Assembly (NCBI GenBank): GCA_008360955.1
Contig: LUCM01001864.1
Span: forward strand, 76,128 to 140,127
DNA from: Fasciolopsis buskii
Taxonomy: Eukaryota > Platyhelminthes > Trematoda > Plagiorchiida > Fasciolidae
Direction: 5' to 3'
Length of the DNA: 64,000 nucleotides
Shown piece after piece: positions 13,821-26,880 of the stretch; positions within the stretch are counted from its first letter, which is position 1, and each line of letters starts with the position of its first letter. The position numbers and the translations under genes are program-made. The notes below the pieces were generated by a model, which was given only the letters and a program-made list of their open reading frames with translations, ran no database searches and was not told the origin of the DNA.

Positions 13821-14169
13821 TTGCATTCACGTTGGACATTCTCGCTAACGAATCTTCAAGGTAAGTCAGAAGAGTCACGGCGCTTGAGATCAACCTCTCT
13901 TATAGTGAAGTACACAACCCAGAAGCAATCCTAAGCACACTGTGAGGATACGTGATTGGTCATCTGACGACCAATCAAAATGAAGTACAGAATTGAATCG
14001 ATCATTCCCCACACTGCCAAATGTAACGACAGATCAACAGAAAATCAGCCAGCAAGAAATCACTGTTTTTAAACGTTTGCATTGCTATATCTTTATTAAG
14101 GTTTCAAGGAATAACCATCAAAGTAGTAGCGCAGAGATACGAAAGGCGATGAACCATTGATTTCAGATT

Positions 14170-15124
14170 AGATGTTAGACTAGGGTCACCGACCAACCAG
14201 ATCAAGTTTGGAAATAGAAGTATACAAAGCTTTACGCCGCACATGACTACAGTATTTCAACGTGAAACGAATTTGAACTTTGAACAACGGCAGAAGGTGT
14301 GAACGAATTAACAAATGTCTGGCGCAAAATAGATAAGCAATTTTGAACGCAGCATGAGAAGCTAGTTTAGGTGCAGAATGAAGCCAGCATGATGAGGAAA
14401 TTATAAAAAGCCAAGAATAAAAGCAGGATCTGTAGGTTTTAGGAAGGTTGAGGGCTGAATGAATGATTTCCAACAGAAGTAGCCAGAACATGAATTTCCG
14501 AAGTTTTGAAGTCCACGTGATTCTTAAGGGGCCGGAGGCTGTGGGTTTTGAATAGAAGTTCAACGATACAAGCTTGAAGTAATTGCCACAAACAATGTTG
14601 GTGTTTGCAAGGCGAAGAGAGTGCAGCAATAAAAAGGACAGTAACATGTAGTATCGTGGGAAAGAGAGTGGAGCGGATTGTATGTGCTGATGTAGTACTA
14701 GTAATTAAAGTACTACACAATTCGTCCAGAGAGAATCCGGATGCATAGCACCAGTAAACTCAAAAATAACAGCGATCCTAACTAAACAACAAACCACGAC
14801 GAAGAGACCACGGCAGATGAAAGTCATACTCGTTCAAGGCTATTTACAACTCATGTGCTCTTATATACAAAGCACAATGGATCTTCATTAGTGGAATATC
14901 TTCGGCCAATCGCATCTGGGGCATGTTTGGACTTCCGGTCCGTATGTGGTCACAGTTCTTATTGAGTGGTTGCGTTGGCAGGCTACAAAGAGGCTGCGTC
15001 GCACAGTACAAAGTAATTTCCGTGCATGATTACTGAAACTGGATAGAAAGTCGTTAATAAACAGAAGGAAGAAAGCGGGCTCGAATGCGGAATCTTGCGG
15101 GACTCCAGCTCTCACGGATATCAT
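14170..15124 (-). mobile_element. CR1/jockey-like LINE RT fragment, interrupted by another repeat
   Basis: At 15124-15040 the minus strand reads RAGVPQDSAFEPAFFLLFINDFLSSFSN, the RT block with the GVPQGS and FLLFINDL pattern. At 14390-14186 it reads KIAYLFCARHLLIRSHLLPLFKVQIRFTLKYCSHV, the block just after the RT palm in CR1/jockey elements. The palm between them (FADD motif) is not visible. About 240 bp of a different interspersed repeat (14763-15010) sits between the blocks. Stops and frameshifts show it is dead. Confidence 0.7.
14763..15010 (+). repeat. Interspersed repeat of unknown class, copy 1
   Basis: It matches 18440-18690 through shared blocks such as TTCGGCCAATCGCAT, GATTAGTGGAAT-like and GAGGCT segments. 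The copy lies inside the CR1/jockey-like LINE and so inserted after it. It could be a solo LTR, but I see no clear TG/CA ends. Confidence 0.55.
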
Positions 15125-15129
15125 TTAGG

Positions 15130-18100
15130 AGAGAACTCGGACGGATACAGTTTCCGTACCGAAGGAAGGATGCAGGAAACTCGAAAGTGGGTAGGTCTGG
15201 CATCATGCTTGCAAGTCAGACTGGGTCGAAACCCATGGAGATATTGAGCTAGACCTGATTTGTTTGTCCGTGGTTATCAGGTGCGATCGACCTAGTTGAA
15301 CCGCGTGGACAATTTTGGCTTGCGAGATTTGAAAAACCTGAAAAAATGATTTATCTCTTGTCCTTCCAGTTAGAAGGTATCACAGACGCACGAAGTGGAC
15401 CGGCAATAATTCCGGAGATGAAAGGTCAGAAAATCTCGAAAACTTGCATACTGAGGTGGGCCGAGAGCTTTGAAGAGTGAATGTAATGGAAGATATGATA
15501 ACCCACGGGTCAGATGAGTTAAAGCGGGAGGGGGGAGGGGGAGGATGAGAATATTTTAGCAGAAAAAAGGGACGAAAATGAGAATAAGATCTAGGTTACG
15601 AGCACGATTAGCAGGTCAATTGGGGATATGTTCGGGGAGATAAATTGTTGACCACAGTTAATTGCTCGATTTTGTGCCCCTGAGAAGGACGTCAGAACAG
15701 TTCGCTATTCATTTCCGGCTGTGCACATTGAAACTTCCGATGACAGTTAAGTGACTGTTGGGTCTGTAACAAGCAGAAGTTTAACATTTCAAGCTTGGAG
15801 GAACAATGAGTTAAAGAAAACAAAAGGAAGGGATGAAAAAACAATCGAAGACTTCATCAAGGAGTTAGAAATGTTAAGGCTCGGCATCCGGAACGTGACA
15901 AGTGACTGAGGAACAGAAGCAAAAATACCCTAGTTGAAAGCGAAAGGGAAGTGAAATTCTTCATCTGGGGATCCGGAGGTGTGTGGTCTTGGATGAAGGG
16001 AGCGATCTCAGTTTTGATAAAGTGTTAAGCAACAGGAGAAGAGTAGAGGAATGAATGAACAAAATAAATGTTGCATTTCAATGTGCGCATGGTAATGAGG
16101 GCAACGAGTTCCTGATAGCTTCGCAAGCGCGTGGAGACAGCGTGCGAGGTAAGCAAATGTGTGTGCCTAACGTCACTGTGTCAGCGAAACACGGCGAAGC
16201 AGTACGGGACTCCATAAACCGGACTTGGAAGTAAGCCGGGCGACAGCATGGCCTTCTGCTACCGGTATTTTTTTTATTTAGGTAGTTATTTAGTTCATGT
16301 TGTAATTGGATGGAGGAGTCAGACAGCTCCACATTAAGACCACTGAGTGTCTCAATTATTAAAAACAATGCTTACTATTTCATCCAGCTTGTCGGTAGTT
16401 AAGACCAACGCAAGGTAAGCGGAAACAAATCCAATTAAGGGTTGAAATGAATGTTGTCACAGAATTGTCACGGAATAAATAAAACAAAAATTTGGGGAAC
16501 TCCTTTGTTTATCAACCCCACTACCATTTACTAGTCACACAAGTGGCCCTTAGCCATCGATTAATGAAGAGGAGCAGTTCTAGCTGTCGTGGAAGGGTTC
16601 GAATCAAAACACGATTGTGGACTTCGCATATCGCAGGCAGGTACATCAGTTGTGAGTTGTGTGACTGTGGTATTAATGTGTTTGCAGATCTGATCTCAAC
16701 AGCCAACTTTCGGGGCCGTATAGCAGTGCCTCTCTCACCCCCACTGCTTACACTCGGCCTTTGATTGTTACTCGGATGTCATGCGGGCGCCACAGATGCC
16801 TCAAGTTGGTGGGTGCAAATATTCAGGGGCTATTTTGCGACATTCGCAAGGCACTATATAGTATCTTGGAGTTAATAGACAATGGTCAGAGACTACTTAA
16901 CGACAGAATGATTGTTGAACTTTTGGAGTGTTTGATCACTGATGTGTAAGTTTACTAACGCAATAGTTAAAAATAACATGAACCATTTCTCCTGAAACCT
17001 GGTTATCTTTGATATCCATTTGAAATGGTGTTATGAATTTGTGTGCAAGTTACATGATTCAGTCCGTCACATCTGCCCTGTGGCCTCCCTAGTTAACTAG
17101 CCAATGCGACCGTGAAGTTCAAACATTGCTCGAAGACCATTAAACAAAGCGTAGTCCACCAATCAGGATATCTCTCACTTTGTATGTAAACGCGTGACTT
17201 GCACATAAACCTCAAACTTATTTTTCCAGCTGCTGTTATCTTCTCACCGTCTCCAATTTCGTAGATTGAGTCGGAGTCAACCCAGCGTCTGTTGGTAACT
17301 TGTATCCGTTCGTTATTGTGGTTAGCAGCATTCCGTGCACCGCTTTGAAGTAAAAACATTAGGAATGGATTTAGAGTATTTCACAGCCATTTAGCTTGTT
17401 GTAGGCAAGTCCCAGGTCGTATTCAGGTCAAGTCTATTTCTCTTTTGATTTTAACGAGCCACTGAGATGCGTGACTTATTTGAAATTTCGATGTTTTGGA
17501 TAAAGCGATGTGGCGGCACGCGCGGTAGAGGTGGGAAAATCCAGTGCTTTCAAACATATCGCGATTGTCGTTCATTATGCGGGCTTCCAGAGTTGATAAC
17601 CGAGAAGACTGCGTATCTGATAGGCATATCCTTCGACTTCATTAGATTGTTTCACAAAAGGGTAACCGGGACTTCCTTTCGGTGTTTATCATTTGTTGCA
17701 CAGTCCGATTTTGAAGAAATTCGTAAGCCTGGGACAAACATTGCACAAACCTCTATTGATTATGACGTATCGATCTAGTGATCAGTCTTGACGTTTAACA
17801 TTTGAATTGTACCTTATTCTTTCAGCACTGAAAGCCAATGGTCACGTGTCCCTGCTTAAGTACATATTCGCGACCGATGATACGTATTCGCGTGATTAGT
17901 TGCTTTTCAGATTTTGAGAAATGTGCACTGTGACCCATTCTTTATTCGCACCCTCACTCCACCCGAGCATCTAGAAGAGTGCAGGCAACAAAATTGCACT
18001 TACGTCATTTATCAATAATGCTCATGGAGAAGGGATCACTAAGTGGATAGTTGGGCACTCATTTGAGATTCGAAATATCACGCCATCGGAAATCTCAGCA

Positions 18101-18439
18101 CGTCATGAATCACATGTTAACATCAAGCCTGAATCTCCAACAGAGACTAGGAAGACCAGGTAGTTCAGGTAGCTACACCAGCTGATTTCAGATTTGTCTC
18201 AGGCGCATCGATAACAAAGAGCTCGATAGTAAATGGCAAAAGCCACTGATTTATTTACTCCTGATGGTTGAAAAACTACCCATTTGAATACAGACAGTAC
18301 AACTTCAAGAGATTTGAGCACACCCAGTTAGAATATTGCCTTTTCCATGGTACTCCAGATATTCCAACTTATTCTATTATTGGTACGTGAAATAGGAAGA
18401 CAGAATTTGACAAACAAAACTAGGACACGAAAAAGAATT
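15130..18439. other. Non-coding stretch, nothing firmly recognised
   Basis: Contains a G-rich purine block near 15520-15545 and frames up to 103 codons (17467-17778) without recognisable domains. Confidence 0.45.
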
Positions 18440-18690
18440 GTCAATATGCACTGGAATGGCTTCGACTCTAACTAAATAACTAAAGGCAATAAGAAAACCA
18501 CAGCAACTGCTCTTTCAAGTCTATTCACAAATCGTGTTTACATACAAATTTCGAGGGACTCTGATTAGTGGAATTCCTTCGGCCAACCGCATTTGGGGCT
18601 TGTTTGAACTTTTAGTTCGTGGACGGCCACAATTCCCATTGGACGACTGTGTCGCAAACTACAGCGAGGCTTTACCGGATAGCATCACGA
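18440..18690 (+). repeat. Interspersed repeat of unknown class, copy 2
   Basis: About 250 bp similar to 14763-15010, from CTAACTAAATAACTAAAGGC to ATTTACGCGTGC. No coding content. Class undetermined. Confidence 0.55.
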
Positions 18691-19724
18691 GATTTACGCG
18701 TGCACTCACCAAAGCCTTCCTCCTTTAAGAATCCTTGATCGATGTGTCTTGCATGCCGAAATGCATTCCGAACAGGTACTGGATTCATACGACATGATCT
18801 GAGCAGCATTATTGGAATGTAGGTTTGTACCTTCTTGTCTGAACCAGTTTTTTGTTTACCACTTTGAGTTCCTAGCACTTAATCGATTAGCATTTTTTCT
18901 GTTGAGTGATTCATTTTGTAAACTGGTTACTTCAGTAGTTCTTCAAGCGATCAATCTCCTAATTCAGAAATTCAGCTTGTGACATCTAGCCACGCAGAAA
19001 CATGGGGTTAGAATACAACTAGATGATTGCAGTTTACCATCACAGACAACCTAACACAGTTGATCGGTGTCCCTAAGGGAGTTCCCGATGGTACTCCGAG
19101 GTACGCACCTGTGTGTACCATTCTGTGGAATCTGCAAAACTGAAAACCCCGAACGGTCCATCCACGAATGCATCCGTTTAGCGCCACGGAAAATTACTGC
19201 TCTCAAACACGGACTATACTCTAAAGCCCATTGCTACTATGTCATGAACCAAAATGCCGAATTTTAGTGCAGAACTGTATCACATTCGCAACCGACAGTC
19301 ACCATTTCAATTGTTTAAAAATCCTCATAGTATGTCGACAGAACCCAAGCTGCCGAACAAACTCGTTTTCAGTGATTCGTACTCGTGTCATTACATCGCA
19401 GTACATGGGGAAAAATTGTAAAGTACTGGATTAGTAAGATAAATATGGTTTGGCAAGGAATTGGTGGTATTCCTTGAACAGCCGGGAAAACAGATGGACG
19501 TGCTGTGTTAATTATTTAATTATCTAGGGTTTGCAATGCGATGGAGAATGGGCCAGGGGAGTTGAAAGGTCAACACAAACTGTTTTTGAGTACACCGCGA
19601 GGGATTGTGAATACGGATCGCTAGCGGATTAAGCACAAAGGCGACTGACGAGCGTTATCAACAGGACATTTTACACACCCAAGCTTAGAATCTTGCCCAT
19701 ATCCCGCTCCTTTGTGCCACTACG

Positions 19725-19976
19725 TTGGAAGTTCCTGACTCTGCAGCCTTGTTTTGTATTTATTCGTTCACATGTTGCTATGGGACAGTCTACATTGGTC
19801 ATAAGACCAGGCGGTTGTCTGAATGCATCCGTGACTACCACCCGACATGGTTGAACACCGGAACAATTAGGTCACTTAATAGAGGAGTGATTTCACACTT
19901 AGCACAGACTATCCACACCGTGGATATGATGCAAGTTTCTCACTCCCCGTGTAAGGTCCTGGACCAGGTAGTCTAG
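19725..19976 (+). mobile_element. Penelope-like element remnant: GIY-YIG endonuclease
   Basis: The translation has the fingerprint YSFTCCYGTVYIGHKTRRLS then CIRDYHPTWLNTGTI and VISHLAQTIHTVD. This fits the C-terminal GIY-YIG domain of Penelope-like elements: Y-x-F-x-C-x-x-G-x-x-Y-I-G-x-x-x-R-x-L and EH-x-P-x-W-L. Frames upstream (19067-19440) may be more of the element, but I recognise no RT block in them. It stops at 19976. Confidence 0.65.
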
Positions 19977-20361
19977 GTTGGAAAAGTTTATTGTTTTATG
20001 CACAGTAGAGCCTGTTGAGATCCGTCTTCACGACCCCCAAATGTGAAATCAAAAACACTTTGTGGCTGCCCTGACCCACCTTCCACCCCAATGAAAACCT
20101 TAGATCAGACAATAATTGATACAACACGTTCATCTGTTTTCAGGTTATGCAAGGAATACCGCTAACCTCTTTTCTATACATGCTTTTATCTGACTAATCC
20201 CATCCTGTAAAAATTTCCCCATGTATTGTGATGTAATGACATGAGTACGAATCATTCAAGACCACCTTGTTCGCCAAATTCTGTTCTCTCTATCATTGTT
20301 TCCTTTCGCTTCCATTACCTGAATCACGTTAATTAATCAACCATATACGTGACGCGCTTCT

Positions 20362-21100
20362 TTATTTACAGATGATGTTCGTCCTCCAAGTTGAATTCTG
20401 CAAGCACACGTCATACTGCTGACGTATCCCGGTTCGCGTTTGATAACCTTGCTTTGTTTGTGTCATGGTCCACCTGCCAACTTCTCCCTTACAATGTGCA
20501 CGCCGTGTTTCGTTGCTCCAGCCTCGGATGTTAGTCCTATCTTGGTTGGTTTCCAATGCCAACTAGGACCTCAATTTCTTTGGATCCCGACTGTTAGTGT
20601 CGTAATCTGCATGCAGGGCTGTGTATTTGCATGGGTGCTCGTTTCACTGGATCATCAGCGCAGTACAAAATTACCCCTGACTTGTAACTCAGTTGCACGA
20701 AACTGTCACCCCTTGTTAGTGACGGAAACCTGTGGGATCCCTTTGCGACTGAAACCATTTCTCAAGACTTGGATCCTGAATGACGTAGTCGGCGTACTTG
20801 TCAGAAACACCTCGGACCATTTGGAAAAGGGACTATCTGCACCAAAGTATGATACTGGTTCAAGAGTGGAACACAGAAGTCTGCGTAGATACGCTACCAC
20901 GGAAGGTAGCTTTCTAGACATGGATCCCAACTGTTTGCTTGAGAATGGATTTTGTGCAGGCAAGTCACAGATTTTGGCCTTTGTGTAGACGTCCGCGTCC
21001 AATTCTAGCCACCAACACATCTATCGAGCCAAATACTTAATCTTCTCCACTCCAGGATGGCCTTTATGCAAATCATCGAGAACTGCATTTTGAAGGGGAG
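20362..21100 (-). pseudogene. Integrase of the decayed gypsy element
   Basis: The zinc-binding segment with HKGHPGVEKIKYLAR and CWWLELDADVYTKAKICDLPAQNP spans about 21060-20960. Core fragments SKWSEVFLTSTPTTSFRIQV and FSRKGIPQVSVTNKG follow to 20706. The sequence below 20700 is too decayed to assign, apart from a possible C-terminal remnant at 20362-20562. Confidence 0.7.
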
Positions 21101-21416
21101 GTGGGATAATTAGTCGGTTCCCACGACACGGTACCTCATTTGGTTGTATGTTAAACTCTTCCAAACGTTCGAAAAACTGCGGAGTTTTACGCTTCACCTT
21201 TGGCTGTCATCCTTACTTGATTGCCGACGTGAGCAGAGAGGGGCAACGTATCATGAATTTATGCAAGTCGCATCTAGACATCAGTGCAGCCGATGTGATG
21301 AAGCTGCATTGTTCCGCCGGTGAAAAACTAGAGTATAGGGACAACAAGTCGGTTTATGGGGTCAGTTTGCCGAGTCGATACACAATGTTGTAGTTGTAGG
21401 CCGCCAAAGCAATACT

Positions 21417-22507
21417 CTATCTTTGGATCATTGTTGCCGTGGCCTTGCCCACGGATGTGTTCGGATTAAACAGGGACTGAAGGACTTGGTGATCAGTGGT
21501 AATCGTGAACCATAGGCCGAACAAGTATTTGTGAAGAAGGCACACAGCCCAGAATAAGGCCAGAGCTTCTTTCTGTGCGTGGGAATACTCTGTCTCTGTT
21601 GCTTTGAGTAAATGAGAGATACAAATAACCGAGCTTCCTTCCTGTCCCAGCATTGCTCCGATTCCCACCTCTGTTGGTTCTGCCACCAGCACGGAAGATT
21701 TGATTGGTGCAAACTAGGCCAGCCTTGGTCTAATGGCAATGTCTTTGATTAAGCTGCGCAGGGTTCTCTCATACTAGTCCGTCCATCGAAACTCATCTGA
21801 TGGCTGGGCTGAGAACAATGCTCGTACCCGTGTTGCAAAATTGGGAATGAATCACGAGCAGTACTGCAAACATACACAAATTATAAGTAGGTGAGATCGA
21901 TTTCTCGGAGACTCCCATTTCAAGCGCTCGGAATCCAGTTGATAATCGGTCTCATTGATTTTGAATCCAAAGGATTTCAGCTAGGAGATACCGAACTTAC
22001 GTTTGGTCGGTTTGATGGGGACATTCCACTGTATCAGCCGTACGGATTTCAGTCGTAAATCATGTTCTTCTCTGGTTACACCGAAGATAATCACATCATC
22101 TTCGTAGGCCAATACTCCATCCAACTATTGAATCACCTTGTCTACGGCCACTTGGGATATACCAGATGATACCCGAAGGCTAAAAAGGGGAAAAGCTGAA
22201 CTCAAATAAGTCCCACAGAGTAGTGAGGGTAATCAACGGCTTAGATTGTGGTGATAGTGAAATCTGCAAGTATGCACTCGATTTTCGAAAATTATCGATT
22301 GCCGAGCATGTATTTCATGAAATTTTCGGGCTCTACTGTAGTAATAGCACATCTGCGCAACCGAGTGTTGAGGGTTAGGAGGGAGTCACCACAAATAGAG
22401 GGTGTCTGTTCACCTTTTTTCATTGTCACCACAGTCGTAGTGACGCAGACTGACGATAAGACACGGGAAATAACGCCCTCCTGGTCCAGCTTATTTATCG
22501 CCTCCAA
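21417..22507 (-). pseudogene. RT and RNase H of the decayed gypsy element
   Basis: The RT start (EAINKLDQEGVISRV, then PSICGDSLLTLN) is at 22507-22380. A YxDD block (AYEDDVIIFG) lies near 22110, with an in-frame stop just upstream. RNase H begins VAEPTEVGIGAMLGQEGSSV at about 21685 and runs to 21417. Its first catalytic Asp position reads Glu/Pro (AEPTEVG where DAS.VG is usual). The frames between are broken. Confidence 0.78.
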
Positions 22508-22709
22508 GACACCTTCTCATTGGCCATACGCAGTACTCGTCACGTTCGAAACACCAGATCACCATCGATTTCCACGATCGCCGGATATACTGCCATGACA
22601 CCTTTGTTACTGTAACACCGTGAGATCAATCTTTGGACTGTTGACTGGTCTGAGGTAGAATTCGATGTCGCCCGAAGTGAAATAGAGTGACTCAGCACAC
22701 ACAAGTCGT

Positions 22710-23183
22710 TCAACCCCAAGATAGAGGGACTATCATCCGAGACCAAGAAGCGGATGAGGATGCATTTATGTTGCGATCACGCTTGAACGATGGATTCAAC
22801 ACGTACAGTGAGGCAGCGACCAGTGACACAATGGACACGCACAGCATTAGGCCTACTAGGAACACAGCTGGATTACATGAAAGATTTTTCTGGGGAATAA
22901 TCGATTCGCATCCTCCCGTATCAACAATAAATCGATGTCTTAACTCACGCCGAAACTCAAAAGTGCGGTAAAGAAATTGACGGGGGTTGGTCGACAGCTT
23001 TAGTGTTGGCACATGGCTGACTTCTTCCGCAACTTCGCTATTTGTACTTATTGCATTGCACATGGACTGACGACACCCCTTCCAAACATGACCGGCCATT
23101 CTGCATGAATGAGATACAAGATTTCGAAAGGGGCTAGTGTAGCGCAAATGGAATTCACCGCACGAGAAGCAACAATTCACCAA
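22710..23183 (-). pseudogene. gag zinc knuckle and protease of the decayed gypsy element
   Basis: The longest open part of the element (157 codons). The N-terminal CFSCGEF...GHVWKGC knuckle is followed about 60 residues later by VDTGGCESIIP, the aspartic-protease active-site pattern with DTG intact. The rest is compatible with a gypsy protease that has drifted. Confidence 0.72.
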
Positions 23184-23450
23184 CTTGGTCTCTTATTCTG
23201 GCTATTTCTTAACAGGTGGCTCCTGGATCCGCCTAGGTAGATTACCGGTAGGACCAGAGTGGGTCCTTTGGAGAAGAACAACACATTGTTCGGCTGTGGT
23301 GTCAAGGATATCGTCCGATTGTTTACCAGTTCCTCGATCTTCAGCAAATGTTTGACCTTACTTGAGCAGTAATTTCTTCTGAATGTGGGTATGCTTTACA
23401 CTGGCAACGAATCGGTCACGCAAATGAACCTCCAGTTGATGTCCTCAGTT

Positions 23451-25657
23451 GCATTTGGGCGCTTGCGTCTGCAGCGCTTTGCTTGTGTGCAAGCTGATAA
23501 TAAGTGATGAAGGAGATCATCTTCATCTGCAGTGTTTAGGTAATTTTATTTCCCGTTATCATTGTTTTATCCAACCGCTTATCCTATCAAAATGCTTGCT
23601 GATGTGGCTTTTCATTTTTCCCTCCCCCGTTCCAAGCCTATTCGTCAGACGCTTTGCCCGTCCGAGTTCGAAATCCCCACAATATTTGACTTGACTAGAC
23701 GAGGGCCTTTTAGCTATTGCTGATGTCACGATAACTTAGTCAAAGGATACTAGAACCCTTCTGATCGATGAAGGGAGTTCACGCGCACACCTATGTCTGG
23801 AGAGCACGTTATTCATCTCCTTGGCTAGCCTTATTTGTTTCCTCCATCTTATGTGTTGAGATGGCTTTGTAAATCAAATTTCAAAATTTGTAAATAGCGT
23901 ACCTAAGCGTTGCTGAACGAATAATCCAGTTCGTCTAATTACTGCATGTTTAAGCCCATGGTGGGGAAAACCGATGGAAAATTTCCAAGTTGAGTCACGT
24001 GCACCTGTTAGGTTGGTATGACTTGTACTACAAACTGACAGCGGACGCGAGGGACGTGAAAGATCACCTCTGAATAGACTTCCGGTGGGGATTTTCTACC
24101 CAACACGAGGAAGTTTTTACTTACTTCGGCCTCCATATTTTTAGGATCGTAATTTGCTTGTGGGATTACGATCAAAAACGAAATAATTTAGTATGAGCCG
24201 TGGTTAAATGTACAAACCAGAAGCACATGAGGCCCCTGGACCGAAATGCTGGCCCACCATTCGGTAGATTAAAAAAATTACCGCCAAATTTGTACCAAAG
24301 GTACCTGTCCGAATTGCTGCAAGAAAATACTGACGTACACAAATGATCGCCTGTTTGTTTTATTTGATGAAGCCACGAAACTAAAACTATAGTGTGGAAG
24401 AAATACAATGAGGTTCAAAATTTAAATTTTCAAACTGGATGTAAGTTGAGCTGAATCTACATGGCTCATAGCAAACGTTTGTCGAATATGGAACTATAAA
24501 CTGATTACTTTATGGATTTCAAAATTATAGACATTTATTCAGTTTGAAACTTTGACTCAAAGATTCGTCGGTGTTGACTCAGATGTAAATGATCAGATAT
24601 TTTGTATTGGTCCGCACGTTTGGTCCCAAGTTCGATGTCCTTATCTACCTAATTCCCCTAGGAAGAATGCAAATGTTTTATTAAGCCTCACTCATTCGCT
24701 GCCGTGACTCAATATTGGAACATGCATTTTCGAAATGTTTTTGCTATCAAACCAATCGCCGTCCCAGCGGTTCTGCTGTTCAGCTTTAGAACTGGCTTTT
24801 GCCGTTCGATTTCGCTTTTCTTCTCGTCATGCTTGCAATGACCTTGAGTCTGGATTCTGGATCAGATGAACCAGTAGCCAATGCTCCCACCCGCTCGCCT
24901 CCCGCAAAGTCTGGTACGTAAGATATGCTCCGAAGTTTTTTGAGTATTTTGTGTATTACTTTCGATTTTTGGCTTTGCCAGCATTTTGCCTGCGTATCGT
25001 ATTCGCTTTTCGATTTTCCCCCTTAAAATCGAATTATTGTTACTATTCTCTATCGCCTTGCTTTTGTGTTTACCTTCGCAAAATTGGAACGTAACAGTTG
25101 TGAAAGTACTTCACTTCAGGCAATCGAATTTCGACATTCCGATGTCTAGCGCCAAGATAATCATGAGAATCAAGTAGTAATATTTTCCAGTTGAAAAGTA
25201 TCGTTAAACGATACCCCACGCTCGCGGAGCCGCTTGATTCCTGTATATCGTGCAACATATATTCCAAATTCATACGTCTCATGACCCATGATTAGGGAAC
25301 TTCTTCGAAAGGCACTTGTAGATGGGTCAGACTAACAGAAAATACAGTATCCAAATTAAGGGAATGGTTGTAAATTTGAATTAAACATTGTAAACCTCTG
25401 TATCAATTTGGCAATTTGTTCCTTCCTACATTTCTGTAAAGCTACCTGTGAAGAATTCGAAATTTCACCGAGTTTCACGTGACCGATTAGTTTTCCATTC
25501 AGCATTGCCATTATTCCGAATAATCCCGCAGAGCACATTGAGAAATAACAGTGTGACGAACAAGCTCGTTTTCAGTTGTTTGTAATCATTATATATGATT
25601 TACTGCAAATAAGAAGGGGATGACAGGTTAAAGTTCTAGTAATCAAAATAAGTCCTC
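23451..25657. other. Non-coding stretch, nothing recognised
   Basis: Only short frames. The LTR of the decayed gypsy element would be expected here but was not identified. Confidence 0.45.
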
Positions 25658-25688
25658 TGTTGTGTGTGTGTGTGTGTGTGCGTGTGTG
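25658..25688. repeat. (TG)n microsatellite
   Basis: About 15 TG units with one CG interruption. Confidence 0.95.
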
Positions 25689-26450
25689 AAACGGATGGTG
25701 GTCAGAATTATAGGTTGGGGGATGCAGTTCACATCGATGACCCGGGTCTGTAAGGGATTCGATAGGATTTTGGGGGTGCCGAGTGAGCCAACGAACTGCT
25801 TTTGGGTACACAACAGGGGATCGTAGAGACGAATGCATACGGCCTCAGCGGTAGACAAGACCCGGGACTTCACCAGTTTTGATAACCCACTTCGGACTTT
25901 GTAGATTATTCCGAACGCTTCGGCAACATTCACTATGTGGTTGGAATCAACCAAGTGTGGACACACTATATTGCCAAATCTAATGTTTAAATAGTTCGAT
26001 AATTGCCGAAAGTGCTCCGTACGGTATTGAATAGTGAGTAAAATGGAATCGAAAAGAAAATTCGTGCGAATAATTGAGTCACTTGACTGAGGATGAGTAA
26101 ACGTATGAGAACCAAGATAGTTTGATGAGGGAAGTCGGTTTGATGATCGCGAGTAGAACGGCCGAAGATGGTGAAGAGTAGTTGCAGACACTGGGAAAAT
26201 AACTGCCTATTGTTCATAACGTCAGGGCGAATCTTCAACTTAAAAACTAAGAGTTGCCTCCCCAAGGAGTGCGAATGAAAATTGTTGAAGGGCACGAAAA
26301 AGGCAATCCGGATTTGTGGATTTGAAAACAAATGAAATCACGTGGGAAGGGTAGGAGGGGAAGGTCTTATCGATGAGGAACTTAAACTGTGTTGAATTTG
26401 ATGAATATGCAGGCCTTAGGATAGAAAGAAATGTTACCAGCATTTTTTAT
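25689..26450 (-). other. Unrecognised minus-strand open frames, possible old retroelement
   Basis: A minus-strand frame at 25643-26191 (182 codons) and overlapping frames to 26443 are longer than chance would usually give. The translation has no motif I know, and the frame runs into the (TG)n repeat. It could be a decayed LINE or host sequence. Confidence 0.25.
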
Positions 26451-26713
26451 TCGATGGCAAGCTGCCTTACACGAATTGTTGAGTTAATTTCTTCTGTGGG
26501 TAAATTCCAGTTGTTGACCTGTGAGGTAATTACTTCCTCACAGTACGGTGTTATTTGTAATCGGCTTTGGCGCAAGTTCAAAAGTCATCGCAGTGAAGGA
26601 TGTGATATAAGCTATTGCTTGATGTTTTATTGAAGAGGACATTTCGGTGGTGTGGATTTTAGACAAATTGCGAATCTTAACATTCCAGCAAATCTAAGTA
26701 ACGGTTGTCTTTG

Positions 26714-26880
26714 ATAGACGAAGATAGAGTTCCCTACCTTCGACTAGAGTACTACCTGATATATGCCACCCAAAAACCTAACAAAAATACTACCAAGGAG
26801 CTCGTACAAAACGAGTTTGGAATAGTTCACGTGATCTCTTGGCGTAATCCACACATTAAAAATTATCCTTGCGTTTTGAA
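26714..26880 (+). CDS. Weak candidate coding stretch, unrecognised
   Basis: Frame IDEDRVPYLRLEYYLIYA then KNTTKELVQNEFGIVHVISW looks protein-like, and TTTGATAG upstream could be an acceptor. No convincing donor is visible and the downstream frame turns Cys/Phe-rich. It could belong with 27436-27629, which is on the same strand, but phase cannot be set. No domain recognised. Confidence 0.15.

Larger units (their letters stand above)
20350..23450 (-). mobile_element. Decayed Ty3/gypsy gag-pol
   Basis: Reading down the minus strand: gag end with RDRFVASVKHTHIQKKLLLK (about 23430), zinc knuckle CFSCGEFHLR...GHVWKGC (23170-23080), and protease RFIVDTGGCESIIP (about 22930). RT follows with EAINKLDQEGVISRV (22505) and a YEDDVIIFG catalytic block (about 22110). 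RNase H has EYSHAQKEALALFWAV and LFGLWFTITTDHQVLQSL (21600-21460). Integrase has QNAVLDDLHKGHPGVEKIKY (about 21100-21040) and KWSEVFLTSTPTTSF (about 20815). It is full of stops and frameshifts. No LTRs were recognised. Confidence 0.83.

Noticed and set aside
20440..20988. 182-codon plus-strand frame as a gene
   Set aside because: It lies opposite the integrase of the decayed gypsy element, which explains the sequence better.
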